Notes under the pieces: model-generated
Told to the model about the DNA's origin: nothing
Seen by the model: only the letters and a program-made list of their open reading frames with translations
The model's database searches: none
Source of the DNA: JAGVSR01 sp963750715
GTDB taxonomy: Bacteria > Pseudomonadota > Alphaproteobacteria > Rhizobiales > Hyphomicrobiaceae
DNA: 64,000 nucleotides
NCBI GenBank assembly: GCA_963750715.1
Contig: CAVVRP010000014.1
Coordinates: 62,001-126,000 of the forward strand
Direction: 5' to 3'
Made by a program: the position numbers and the translations under genes
Part shown: in pieces, positions 27,656 to 35,969 of the stretch
Layout: every line of letters begins with the position of its first letter
Numbering within the stretch: the first letter of the stretch is position 1

Positions 27656-29317
27656 TTATTCTGCAGGGAGGACGGCAGCGCCGTAACGCAGCTCGGCAGC
27701 AGCAGCAGACCGCGGCTGGTCCTTCACGTCGAGCAATTCATCGCCGCGAATGGTCCGCCACAAGTTGTAGGCCATGATGACCGCACCCAGTACGAACAGC
27801 AGGCCGCCCGTGGCTCGGATGACGTAGGGCAGATGCATTGCCTCGACGGTCTCGATGAACGAGTACTTGAGGAAGCCGAGGTTGTCGTAGGCGCGCCACA
27901 TCAGACCCTGCATAATGCCCGACACCCACATCGAGGTGATGTAGAGAACGAGACCGATGGTCGAGAGCCAGAAGTGCCATTCGACGAGACGGATCGAGTA
28001 CAGGCCCTGACGCTTCCACAGCCACGGGACGAGGCAGTAGAGCGCACCGAACGAGACCATGCCGACCCAGCCGAGTGCGCCCGAGTGAACGTGGCCGATC
28101 GTCCAATCCGTATAGTGCGAGAGCGAGTTGACCGCCTTGATCGACATGAGCGGACCTTCGAAGGTCGACATGCCATAGAAGGCAACCGAGACGACCAGCA
28201 GGCGCACGACGGGATCCGTGCGCAAGCGGTCCCAGGCGCCCGAAAGCGTCATCAGGCCGTTGATCATGCCGCCCCACGAGGGCATCCACAGCATGATCGA
28301 GAACGTCATGCCGAGTGTCTGGGCCCATTCCGGCAGCGCGGTGTAATGGAGGTGATGGGGACCGGCCCAGATATAGAGGAAGATCAGCGACCAGAAGTGC
28401 ACGATCGATAACCGGTAGGAATACACCGGCCGCTCCACGCGCTTGGGTATGAAGTAGTACATGATGCCGAGAAAGCCGGCCGTGAGGAAGAAACCGACCG
28501 CGTTATGGCCATACCACCACTGCGTCATGGCGCTCTGCACGCCGGCGAACAGCGAGTAGCTCTGGCTCGACATCAACGAAATCGGAATCGACAGGTTGTT
28601 GATGACGTGCAGCATCGCCACCGTGACGATGAAGGCCAGATAGAACCAGTTGGCGACGTAAATGTGCGGCTCCTCGCGCTTGGCCAACGTACCGAGGAAA
28701 ACGAGCAGATAGGTGACCCAAACGATCGTCAGCCAGAGGTCGACGTACCATTCGGGTTCCGCATATTCCTTGCCCTGGGTGATGCCGAGAACGTAGCCCG
28801 AAGCAGCCAGCACGATGAACAGCTGGTAGCCCCACACGACGAACCACGGCGCCCATTTGCCAGCGAGGCGCGCGCGCGAGGTGCGCTGGACAACATAGAG
28901 GGACGTGGCAAGTAGCGCGTTACCGCCGAACGCGAAGATCACCGCTGACGTATGAACGGGACGCAGCCGTCCGAAGTTCGTCCATGGGAGGTTGAAGTTA
29001 AGATCGGGGAAAGCCAGCTGCCAGGCGATGACATCGCCGGCCAGAAATCCGACGACGCCCCAGAAGGCACACGCGATGGCCGCAACCTTGATCGGACCGT
29101 CGAAGTAACCCTCGCTCTTGTCGGCCCGCGCGTCTGTTGGATGGGAAAGAACGTAGATGCCCGCCACCGCGGCGGCGACGAGGAACATGGCGCCGTGGAT
29201 TTTCAAGCCGAGGTCCATGCCGTCAAGCGCCCACAGAAACCCGATGCACGCTACGACAACGGCGCTGGCTATCGCCATGGCGTCGCCAAAGGCTGATCTT
29301 TCGACTTCGGTATTCAC
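27656..29317 (-). CDS. ccoN: cbb3 oxidase catalytic subunit CcoN/FixN
   Basis: A 553-residue, twelve-helix haem-copper oxidase subunit I of the C family, reducing O2 to water with very high affinity. Recognisable segments include the low-spin haem His in VHTSAVIFAFGGN, the CuB/active-site region YGHNAVGFFLT, GPHHLHYTALPEW, and the distal His pair in HYTDWTIGHVHSGALGW. It is the first gene of the operon. The FNR box at 29409-29422 lies about 92 bases upstream of its ATG, consistent with induction at low O2. Confidence 0.97.
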   Translation of the reverse strand: MNTEVERSAFGDAMAIASAVVVACIGFLWALDGMDLGLKIHGAMFLVAAAVAGIYVLSHPTDARADKSEGYFDGPIKVAAIACAFWGVVGFLAGDVIAWQLAFPDLNFNLPWTNFGRLRPVHTSAVIFAFGGNALLATSLYVVQRTSRARLAGKWAPWFVVWGYQLFIVLAASGYVLGITQGKEYAEPEWYVDLWLTIVWVTYLLVFLGTLAKREEPHIYVANWFYLAFIVTVAMLHVINNLSIPISLMSSQSYSLFAGVQSAMTQWWYGHNAVGFFLTAGFLGIMYYFIPKRVERPVYSYRLSIVHFWSLIFLYIWAGPHHLHYTALPEWAQTLGMTFSIMLWMPSWGGMINGLMTLSGAWDRLRTDPVVRLLVVSVAFYGMSTFEGPLMSIKAVNSLSHYTDWTIGHVHSGALGWVGMVSFGALYCLVPWLWKRQGLYSIRLVEWHFWLSTIGLVLYITSMWVSGIMQGLMWRAYDNLGFLKYSFIETVEAMHLPYVIRATGGLLFVLGAVIMAYNLWRTIRGDELLDVKDQPRSAAAAELRYGAAVLPAE

Positions 29318-29408
29318 GACGGTCTTCCCCTCCTACAGCGTGCTCTTCATCCAACGCTCGTACGCACGCGGATGATGGTACAGTGTCCTATACTGGGGCC
29401 AAGCATCC

Positions 29409-29422
29409 TTGACCTGGATCAA
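29409..29422. promoter_or_regulatory. Anaerobox (FNR/FixK site) between ccoN and hemerythrin gene
   Basis: TTGACCTGGATCAA matches the FNR/FixK consensus TTGAY-N4-RTCAA at every defined position. It lies about 92 bases upstream of ccoN and about 73 bases upstream of the divergent hemerythrin ATG, so one site may serve both promoters. The FNR gene of this window is less than 1 kb away. Confidence 0.85.
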
Positions 29423-29494
29423 CGCATACCCGCCGATGTGAACTACTTTCACTCCCACCTTAGTCGAAGCGAGAGACAGGGTGAGACGAAGAAA

Positions 29495-30178
29495 ATGGCC
29501 AAAGCAGAAGCACCGCCTGGCACAATGCGGTCAGCCGCATCCGTCGCGGCTTTGTGCAGTGCCCCCGATCCAATCGGTATCGTTGCGGAAGAGCACGCAC
29601 TACAACGCGAACTGTGTGATGTGCTGGAAGCGCTAGCCGATGATCTTCCGAAACCGCCGGATCCAGCGCTTGTGTTGATCTCTTTAGACCTCTTGGAACA
29701 AAGCCTGCCCAGTCATATCAGGTTCGAGGAAGACGCGTTCTTCCCGCTACTGAGAGCACGCCTTTCCCAGACAGACGTTCTGTTGCATGTCCTAAACTGC
29801 CTCGGCGATGAGCACGACCGCGAACTGGGTTCGATTGCCGAGGTGGCGGACGCTTTGCGATCGGCACTCGAATCGGGCGTCAGCGGCCGGGCGGAGATGC
29901 TAGGTTACTTGTTGCGCGGCTTCTTCGAAGGCCAGCGGCGCCACATGGCGTGGGAGGACAAAGTCGTGCTCCCGGTCGCGAGAGTCGTTCTCAGTACGGA
30001 CGATCTCGCCTGGCTGCAGGGCTGGATCATGACAAGCGACAGACCGCGCTGCACCCGTAAATCTCTCATGGAAATCCGCCGCGCCCGGTCTGCCTCCGAG
30101 GTTTGCGACACGTGCGCATCGAGCCGAACGACAACCCCGCGCCTCATCATTCCGCCGCGCATAGCGCGAGACGCATGA
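29495..30178 (+). CDS. Hemerythrin-like cation-binding protein
   Basis: A 227-residue cytosolic protein. Residues 25-165 form a four-helix hemerythrin-like domain, with metal-ligand candidates in EEHALQREL, HIRFEEDAFF, DEHDREL and RRHMAWEDKVVLP. Such domains bind O2, NO or iron. The C-terminal 50 residues are basic with a Cys pair (CDTC) and look poorly conserved. I start at the ATG at 29495 because the domain follows closely; upstream in-frame ATGs would place the anaerobox inside the coding region. It shares the intergenic anaerobox with ccoN and converges on fnr. Confidence 0.85.
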   Translation: MAKAEAPPGTMRSAASVAALCSAPDPIGIVAEEHALQRELCDVLEALADDLPKPPDPALVLISLDLLEQSLPSHIRFEEDAFFPLLRARLSQTDVLLHVLNCLGDEHDRELGSIAEVADALRSALESGVSGRAEMLGYLLRGFFEGQRRHMAWEDKVVLPVARVVLSTDDLAWLQGWIMTSDRPRCTRKSLMEIRRARSASEVCDTCASSRTTTPRLIIPPRIARDA

Positions 30179-30199
30179 GCATTCCAGGCGCGGACGACT

Positions 30200-30940
30200 T
30201 TATTCGAGCGACTGCTCGGCGGCCTCCTGAAGCCGCGCGAGATCTGGCACCACGATCGTTCGGGCGCCTTCAAGGCCGATCAGGCCGGCGACCTTAAGTC
30301 TGGTGAACTGCCGGCTTACGGTTTCGATCGTAAGCCCGAGGAAATCGGCAATTTCAGCACGCGACAGCGGCAAGTCAAACGTCGCGGCAGCGTGCGGGTC
30401 GGGGTGCGTCTCTGCGTGCGCCGTCTTGTATCCGACCGACATCATCCGACGCGTGATCATTAGCAAAAGGCTTGCCACACGTTCCTCGGCTTTTTTGCGC
30501 CCAAGCAGCACCATCCATTCCCGCGCGGCGTCGAGTTCGTCGAGCGTATTTTCGAACAGCCGATGCTCGAAGCCCGGACATTCCTTGACCAGATGCTCGA
30601 ACTTCGAGCGTTCGTACGTACACAGGTGGACATCCGTTACGGCTTCGGCATAATAGGGAGTGTCCGGACGATAGGGACGGCCAAGAAAATCAGAGGGGAA
30701 CTGCAATCCAACAATCTGCTGGCGGCCGTCACCCAGTGACTTTGTGAGTTTGACGACACCCGTGATGATGTTCGCGAAGTACCCGGGCTTTTCGTTGTCG
30801 CTGAAAATGACAAACCCGGGCGGCACTGTCTTGTGGTGAGCGATGGCGTTCAGCCGGCCTATTTCCGACTGGGATAGCGCACCGCAAACCGAGCGGTGGC
30901 GAACAGCGCACGTATCACAACGAATTGCTGCCTGGGTCAT
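30200..30940 (-). CDS. Crp/Fnr-family O2-sensing regulator (FnrN/FnrL type)
   Basis: A 246-residue transcription factor. N-terminal CX2CX7C (Cys8, Cys11, Cys19) plus a further Cys near residue 107 (VHLCTY) provide the four ligands of an O2-labile [4Fe-4S] cluster, as in FnrN/FnrL; FixK types usually lack them. It has a cyclic-nucleotide-like beta barrel (about 30-120), a dimer helix, and a winged helix-turn-helix with recognition segment ETVSRQFTRLK, in which E..SR reads TTGAC/TTGAT half-sites. It is the natural regulator of the two anaeroboxes in this window. No anaerobox was seen before its own start, so autoregulation is not evident. Confidence 0.93.
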   Translation of the reverse strand: MTQAAIRCDTCAVRHRSVCGALSQSEIGRLNAIAHHKTVPPGFVIFSDNEKPGYFANIITGVVKLTKSLGDGRQQIVGLQFPSDFLGRPYRPDTPYYAEAVTDVHLCTYERSKFEHLVKECPGFEHRLFENTLDELDAAREWMVLLGRKKAEERVASLLLMITRRMMSVGYKTAHAETHPDPHAAATFDLPLSRAEIADFLGLTIETVSRQFTRLKVAGLIGLEGARTIVVPDLARLQEAAEQSLE

Positions 30941-31117
30941 TAGAACACTTCCACAAAATCGGGATCGTTGGCAAATTCGCCTAATATTGAGGCTCTTAAT
31001 GCTTAATTCTTAGCAGCCATTCGGCGGCAGGTCATCCTCGATCTGCAATGCAACCCCACATGCTTTGTCACAGGCTCGCAAGGTCAAAGATGTCTAAATT
31101 TCTAAAATAGACAGAGA

Positions 31118-31558
31118 TTACTCGCGGTACACGAGAACCGGAACCTTGGAGTGGGTTACCGTCTTCGTTGTCACGCTTCCCAGTACAAGCCCTACCAAAC
31201 CCCGACGTCCGTGAGAGCCCATGACGATCAGGTCGCTGCCGGCCTTGGTCGCCGCTTCGAGTATGGCCCGGTACGGCTGCACGTCGGTCAGATGCAGCGT
31301 GTCGCACGGCACGCCTTCTTTGCCAGCGGCGGCGGCGGCGGCATCGAGCAGCGACTTTGCCGCCTGTTCCATGTTCTTTTCGTAGTCGACCGGTGGGAAC
31401 ATCACGGCCGCTTCCCCGAACGCGAGGCTCTCCCATGGCGGCGTGACGTAGAGCACCTTGACCCGCGCACCGATCGATTTGGCCAGGACCAGACCGTGGG
31501 CTGTCGCCTTGTTCGACAGATCCGAACCGTCGATGGCGATCAGGATGTTCTTGTACAT
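31118..31558 (-). CDS. Universal stress protein (UspA family)
   Basis: A 146-residue single-domain USP. The N-terminal strand is NILIAIDGSDLSNKA, and the C-terminal ATP-binding signature GSHGRRGLVGLVLGSVT fits G-2X-G-9X-G(S/T), so nucleotide binding is likely. It is commonly induced by hypoxia or starvation and here sits between fnr and a gene preceded by an anaerobox. An AT-rich stretch of about 180 bases with an imperfect inverted repeat (TGTCTA...TAGACA) separates it from fnr. Confidence 0.92.
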   Translation of the reverse strand: MYKNILIAIDGSDLSNKATAHGLVLAKSIGARVKVLYVTPPWESLAFGEAAVMFPPVDYEKNMEQAAKSLLDAAAAAAGKEGVPCDTLHLTDVQPYRAILEAATKAGSDLIVMGSHGRRGLVGLVLGSVTTKTVTHSKVPVLVYRE

Positions 31559-31601
31559 GCGTCTGGTCCCTTCAATGTCCGGCTGATGGCGATATCCCGT
31601 A

Positions 31602-32006
31602 TCAATCGAGTTCGACTGCGGAAACGACCCGGAATGTTCTCAGCGTATCATTCTGCTCCCGGATGGACACGTAGTCGCCCGGTATGAAACGGTGTGTGCT
31701 GAGGCGGAAACCGGCTTCGTCATGCGCAGGATCGCCGTGGATATCATAGTGGAACGCCCATGCCCCGTTCCGCTTGGCCACGAGATGACCGACCTCGCTT
31801 GACTCGCCCGCCCAGAAGCGCTTCACGCGGCAGGAAGCCTTGAGGTATTTCCAAGCTTCATGATCGATGTGGCCCTGGTCATCAAGCGGGGCGATGAAAT
31901 CGTAGCCGCGCTCATGGCTGCCATCCGGATACTCGGGGTCGCGCGCAAGTTCGAGCCGGATCCGGCGGAGTTTGAGCTCAAGCGCCTTTTGCTCATTAGA
32001 TGTCAT
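31602..32006 (-). CDS. Conserved-looking protein of unknown function next to an anaerobox
   Basis: A 134-residue cytosolic protein. It has a charged N-terminal coil (EQKALELKLRRIRLELARD), then GSHERGYDFIAPLDDQGHID, Trp-rich AWKYLKASCRVKRFW, and a beta-rich C-terminus (YVSIREQNDTLRTFRVVSAVEL). I do not recognise a named family. I use the ATG at 32006 because upstream in-frame codons run into the promoter region. The anaerobox at 32063-32076 is 57 bases upstream, so it is probably an FNR target. It is followed by the USP gene after 43 bases, suggesting co-transcription. Confidence 0.7.
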   Translation of the reverse strand: MTSNEQKALELKLRRIRLELARDPEYPDGSHERGYDFIAPLDDQGHIDHEAWKYLKASCRVKRFWAGESSEVGHLVAKRNGAWAFHYDIHGDPAHDEAGFRLSTHRFIPGDYVSIREQNDTLRTFRVVSAVELD

Positions 32007-32062
32007 GGACGACCCCGGCTTGAACCTATCCTGCCACATTGCCGGGGCAAGCACTTACTGCA

Positions 32063-32076
32063 TTGACGCATATCAA
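32063..32076. promoter_or_regulatory. Second anaerobox, in the divergent promoter of two unknown genes
   Basis: TTGACGCATATCAA fits TTGAY-N4-RTCAA perfectly. It lies about 57 bases from the start of the minus-strand gene (32006) and about 56 bases from the start of the plus-strand gene (32132), a central position that suits control of both. Confidence 0.8.
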
Positions 32077-32131
32077 CGGTGTCGGACGCCTCTCCTTGAT
32101 AGTAAACGCCTCGAGACGAGAGGAGCGGCGC

Positions 32132-32467
32132 ATGACAAGTTTCAAGTTGAACGTGGCCCTGCCGATCTTTGCCGCAGCCCTGCTGGCGAGCCTCATGCAG
32201 TCGGGCATGGTGAGCGCGGCCGACAGCGACAATGCCGCTCCCGCCAACTCGGGGGACCGCCGGTGGCGGATTCTGCTGGCTCAGCAGCTAAGGTCCGAAA
32301 AGACCTGCGATATGCTGGACGTCCTTGCATACAATGAAATGCCCTTGGGCGATTACATTTCGATCTCCGGCCGGGTTACGTGCCTAGACGGCCGCGAGTT
32401 CGATTTCAGCCGCAAGCAGCCGCATCAGAAGGTTGAAATCAATCTGTGCCAGCCGACCGTATGCTGA
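32132..32467 (+). CDS. Small periplasmic protein with four cysteines, unknown function
   Basis: A 111-residue protein with a signal peptide (LNVALPIFAAALLASLMQSGMVSAA). The mature part has four Cys, in EKTCDMLD, VTCLDG and the C-terminal NLCQPTVC, consistent with two disulfides. GAGAGGAG lies about 6 bases before the ATG. I do not recognise a family. A candidate FNR site is 56 bases upstream, so expression at low O2 is likely. It converges on the chrA remnant. Confidence 0.7.
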   Translation: MTSFKLNVALPIFAAALLASLMQSGMVSAADSDNAAPANSGDRRWRILLAQQLRSEKTCDMLDVLAYNEMPLGDYISISGRVTCLDGREFDFSRKQPHQKVEINLCQPTVC

Positions 32468-32559
32468 AACCGTGAAAGCCTGAGCAGGGGCATGGTTTTG
32501 GTTACCGGCCGCAAGCGTCGGCGGGCGGGTTTTGCTATGGTGGCAACTCGCGTCGAGGA

Positions 32560-33372
32560 TCTCACCCGGCTTCAGCCAGCCGTACCCCTGCACCACCTCC
32601 TGCGCCATGTAGGCAAGCACGGCATAGGCCCCGCCGAAGGTCACGACCGACAGCTTCGAGAAGAACCACGCCAGCTGCGAGAGGACGTGGTCGCGTCCGA
32701 AAATCGACGCGACAGCAAGGAGCGGCCGGAGCCAGACCGCGAGCCAGATCGCGACCGTGCGCGCCGTGTCCGTCGAGAATACGTTGACCCTCGTTGCCAT
32801 CTGCACCCCCATACCCGTGCTGCCGCGCAGGAAGCCGACCAGCCCGGCGGCCAGTACGATCACGGGAAACGGCACGGCGAAGACGAACAGCGCCAAAAAG
32901 GCCGCCGCGGCGATCACCCAATCGCTTTTGAGCCGCAACGCACGCCGGGCGACGCGCAGCAGCGCCTCCACGACAATCGCAAGCACGGCACAGCCTTGAT
33001 GCCGACGAACAGCGCCTGCGCCAGCGGGACAGTTCCGAACGCCGCATACAGCAGCGCCAGTGCGAGCATCAGGCAGGCGCCCGGCAGGACAAACAGCAGT
33101 CCTGCCGCCAGTCCTCCTTTGACGCCGTGTATGCGCCAGCCGACGTACGTCGCCAGTTGCATCGCCTCCGGGCTCGGAAGCAACATGCAGAAATTCAAAC
33201 CAGTCAGGAAACGCTGCTCGTCGACCCACTTCTTCTCGTCGACCAGAATGCGATGCATGAGGGCGATCTGCCCGGCCGGTCCGCCAAACGACAGAAAGCC
33301 AATGCGCGTCCAGACGGCGATCGCCTCGCCGAAGCTTGTATCCGCCGCCGTCGATTCAGTGGCTTGAGTCAT
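32560..33372 (-). pseudogene. chrA: Chromate transporter chrA, frameshifted and C-terminally truncated
   Basis: From 33372 the translation is a clear CHR-family N-terminal domain (WTRIGFLSFGGPAGQIALMH; LPSPEAMQLATYVGW; LFVLPGACLMLAL). Near 33000 the frame changes: homology goes on in another minus frame (VLAIVVEALLRVARRALRLK ... KLSVVTFGGAYAVLAYMAQE, VQGYGWLKPGEILD) down to about 32560. There the CHR sequence stops abruptly and unrelated residues follow. Intact long ChrA proteins continue for over 100 residues more. One indel and loss of the 3' end make an active transporter unlikely. Confidence 0.88.
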
Positions 33373-33888
33373 CCGCTGCCCCCGGTGATCAACGATTCAA
33401 AGCTCCACACTTTTCCCGACAGCGGACCACAACCGCCGCGCCCCGTTCCGACCTGGTGGACGCCGCCGCCTTCTGTACGTCATTTGCAAGTCACTTTTTT
33501 TCCGATTTGTCAGATCCTTCGGCTCACCGCTTAATTGAAAAAGTGCGACGTGCGGTCGCAACCTTGCTGCGATGCAGCATGAAAATGCGCTTCAGGATCA
33601 ATGACTTCGCTTTTTGGTCCTGAATGATGTTCAGTTTCCTACGTTGACGGGTCGGCGGTTGGATGGTTCGTTTCGCGGGCCAGAGCAGGGGGATGAAATA
33701 TGAGGCCCCTAATCTCTCAGTGCTGGAAGTAGTTCTGGTTCTCGCCTACGGCATTTTCTTAACGGGGTCCGCTTTCTCAAACGAACTGTTTGAAAAGTCA
33801 CACTTGCTCGCTGAGCATCTGGACCGGCATCCGCTGGCCTTTCCCCGTCCGCCCGAAGCGCCAGCGCCATCGGAATGGAGACGACAAC
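33373..33888. other. Intergenic region before rlpA-like genes
   Basis: About 515 bases with no gene I can support. Short open frames overlap in several phases without ribosome binding sites or domain signatures. The stretch is noticeably more AT-rich than the flanks around 33480-33660 and probably holds divergent promoters. Confidence 0.55.
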
Positions 33889-34389
33889 ATGCGATTTATG
33901 ATTGCCGCCGCAGCTACGATCCTCGCATATGGCCTGACCGACGTTCGCCCGGCGAACGCCGCATGGGAGTGCATGGGTCCCCCGAAGTCTTGCGAGGGCG
34001 CAGCCACCACGAAGAAAACCCATACCGCCAAGTACCAGGGCAAGGCAAAGCAGACCGCCAGCTACAAGAAGCATAAGAGTTCAGGCAGCAGCTATTCCGG
34101 TGGCGGCAGTTACTCGGGCATGGCCTCATATTACTGGCAGCCCCAGCGGGTCGCCTCGGGCGGCTGGTTCAACCCGAACGCCATGACGGCGGCCCACAAG
34201 ACCCTGCCGTTTGGTACGGTCGTGCGCGTCACCAATCTGCGCAACGGCAAGTCGGTCACCGTCAAGATCAACGATCGCGGGCCATACGTGAAGGGCCGGA
34301 TCATCGACCTGTCGTCGGCGGCAGCTGGCGCCATCGGCATGAAGGGTTCGGGCGTCGCCCCTGTCAGCGTGGCCGTCGTCGGCAGCTGA
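33889..34389 (+). CDS. RlpA-like septal ring lytic transglycosylase/DPBB protein
   Basis: A 166-residue exported protein. It has a signal peptide (MRFMIAAAATILAYGL...ANA), a Lys/Ser/Gly-rich linker and a C-terminal double-psi beta barrel with RlpA signatures: GMASYYW, MTAAHKTLPFGTVVRVTNL and VKINDRGPYVKGRIIDLS. RlpA proteins cut or bind denuded peptidoglycan glycans at the septum. No SPOR domain is present. GGAGACGAC lies just before the ATG. A Rho-independent terminator follows at 34413. Confidence 0.88.
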   Translation: MRFMIAAAATILAYGLTDVRPANAAWECMGPPKSCEGAATTKKTHTAKYQGKAKQTASYKKHKSSGSSYSGGGSYSGMASYYWQPQRVASGGWFNPNAMTAAHKTLPFGTVVRVTNLRNGKSVTVKINDRGPYVKGRIIDLSSAAAGAIGMKGSGVAPVSVAVVGS

Positions 34390-34412
34390 TACGCCTCGCT
34401 TTAAGTCATTGA

Positions 34413-34451
34413 GGCGGCGGGAGCATTACGCTTCTGCCGCCCGCTTTTTTT
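34413..34451 (+). terminator. Rho-independent terminator after first rlpA-like gene
   Basis: A GC-rich stem (GGCGGC pairing with GCCGCC, extended by GGGAG/CTTCT) is followed by a run of seven Ts at about 34444-34451. It lies 25 bases beyond the stop codon, so the two RlpA-like genes are probably transcribed separately. Confidence 0.8.
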
Positions 34452-34512
34452 GGCTGTCGCCGCAAATCGGTTTAACCGTTGAGGCTGGGTCTGCTCAACC
34501 TTCGGCTTCGAA

Positions 34513-35070
34513 TTGCGATATCGCCTGACCTCATGGACGGTTTTTGCTGTCACAGCTGTAGCGCCGGCGGCGGCTTGCGCGGACGACGCCGCGATGTACC
34601 GGCTCGGCAACGCCGAAGCCGCCGGGTGGCACGCCACAATCGATAGCGACGCGTCATCAGACGCTGTGAAGGACCCCAACTGGACGGCTTTTGTCACGGC
34701 CCGCCAACTGAACGCGGCCAAAACGGCCTCGCTCGGCGTAGCCGTGCCCGGGAAAAAGGCCGCTGAACTCACTGGCGAAAAGTCCCACGCGCTCGACGGC
34801 ATCGCCTCTTACTACTGGCAGGACCAGATGACGGCCTCGGGCGAGGTCTTCAACAAGCGCGAGATGACGGCGGCCCATAAAACTCTGCCACTCGGCACGA
34901 AGGTCAAGGTCACCAATCTCACTAACGGCCGCTCGGCAATCCTGCGCATCAACGATCGTGGCCCCTACAGCCCCGGCCGCGTTATCGACGTGTCGGAAGC
35001 CGCCGCCGACGTGCTTGGCATGCGCGAGCGCGGGTTGGCGCCCGTCCGGGTGGATGTCGTAAGCAACTAA
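34513..35070 (+). CDS. Second RlpA-like DPBB protein
   Basis: A 185-residue paralogue of the previous gene with the same C-terminal barrel (GIASYYW, MTAAHKTLPLGTKVKVTNL, LRINDRGPYSPGRVIDVS) and a signal peptide (LTSWTVFAVTAVAPAAACA). The linkers share little identity. The best start is TTG at 34513, since no ATG precedes the signal peptide in frame. A weak start suggests lower translation than the first copy. It probably arose by tandem duplication and acts in the periplasm. Confidence 0.84.
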   Translation: MRYRLTSWTVFAVTAVAPAAACADDAAMYRLGNAEAAGWHATIDSDASSDAVKDPNWTAFVTARQLNAAKTASLGVAVPGKKAAELTGEKSHALDGIASYYWQDQMTASGEVFNKREMTAAHKTLPLGTKVKVTNLTNGRSAILRINDRGPYSPGRVIDVSEAAADVLGMRERGLAPVRVDVVSN

Positions 35071-35117
35071 GGCCCTGCGATCCCGATTGCTGAGCGGGGA
35101 TAAAACCCCGTATCCTG

Positions 35118-35133
35118 CGATAAGTCCTTATCG
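35118..35133. promoter_or_regulatory. 7-bp palindrome before XRE regulator, candidate autoregulatory operator
   Basis: CGATAAG and CTTATCG flank two bases, 15 bases before the XRE gene's ATG. A second short inverted repeat (CGGGG/CCCCG, 35095-35110) lies just upstream. The position over the probable translation start region fits repression by the gene's own product; this is inference. Confidence 0.5.
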
Positions 35134-35147
35134 TCGGAGCTTCCCAC

Positions 35148-35933
35148 ATGGCCGCTGAGCCCAAGCCGCCGTCGCGGCACGACCGCGCCGCTGCGCTCCA
35201 GTTGCTGCGCACCGTAATGGTCGAAAAGAAGCTGACGCAGGCCGAGCTCGCCGATGCCGCCGAGTGCCACGAGAAGACGATCCAGAACCTGTTCGGCGGC
35301 CGCCCCGTGCGCGACCAGACGCTCTTCGACGTCTGCATGGTGCTCGGGCTCGACTTCCAGCGTATCAAGGAACTCTGGTTCGGGGCCATGACGGCCTCCC
35401 AGCCGATGGACCTCAAGGGTGACGGCGGCATCGTCGCGCCCGTCTACATGGGCGCTTATACGCGCGAGGCTGTCGATCATTACATCGGCAGCTATCTCAC
35501 AATCCGCCCGGCCTTCGCGCAAGCGGGCGCGATCGTCGCCTACCGGACGGACATCGTATGGGATCCGGATTGGCCGAGCCTCCTGTTCGAGGAGCGGGAT
35601 CGGCCCGACGCGCCCTACTCCCATCGCGGACGGCTGTACGTGCCCGCCTCCTCGATGTTCGTGCATCTGGTGTCGCTGACCAAGGGCGCGATGCGCATGG
35701 TGCTCGTGTCGCAGATCGACACCGCCGGCGAGATGCGGGGCTTGATAACGACGCTGAACAAGCAGGGCCGCTACTACAGCCCCGTCTCGGCGCCGATCAT
35801 TTACGTCAAGCGCGCGGACTTCAAAGGCGTCACCTTCGGCGAGATCGGCATGAAAAGCACGGAGGGCAAGGCGTACAAGCGGTTCCTAGACGAGACGATG
35901 TCTGAAGGCTACGCCAAGCTCGTTGCCCCCTGA
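35148..35933 (+). CDS. XRE-type helix-turn-helix regulator with C-terminal sensor-like domain
   Basis: A 261-residue protein. Residues 12-75 are a Cro/C1-type helix-turn-helix (LTQAELADAAECHEKTIQNLF). The remaining 185 residues form an alpha/beta domain that begins near DLKGDGGIVAPVYMGAYTREAVDHYIGSY; I cannot assign it to a known ligand class. There is no membrane segment. The palindrome at 35118 may be its own operator. Targets are unknown. It is convergent with the patatin gene. Confidence 0.85.
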   Translation: MAAEPKPPSRHDRAAALQLLRTVMVEKKLTQAELADAAECHEKTIQNLFGGRPVRDQTLFDVCMVLGLDFQRIKELWFGAMTASQPMDLKGDGGIVAPVYMGAYTREAVDHYIGSYLTIRPAFAQAGAIVAYRTDIVWDPDWPSLLFEERDRPDAPYSHRGRLYVPASSMFVHLVSLTKGAMRMVLVSQIDTAGEMRGLITTLNKQGRYYSPVSAPIIYVKRADFKGVTFGEIGMKSTEGKAYKRFLDETMSEGYAKLVAP

Positions 35934-35969
35934 TCGACTTCGCCGTCGCGACGTGCAGTCGTGACGTAT

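Noticed and set aside
31081..31115. TGTCTA...TAGACA repeat between fnr and the usp gene
   Set aside because: The arms are short, the inner stem does not pair and no T-run follows; it is probably chance in an AT-rich stretch.
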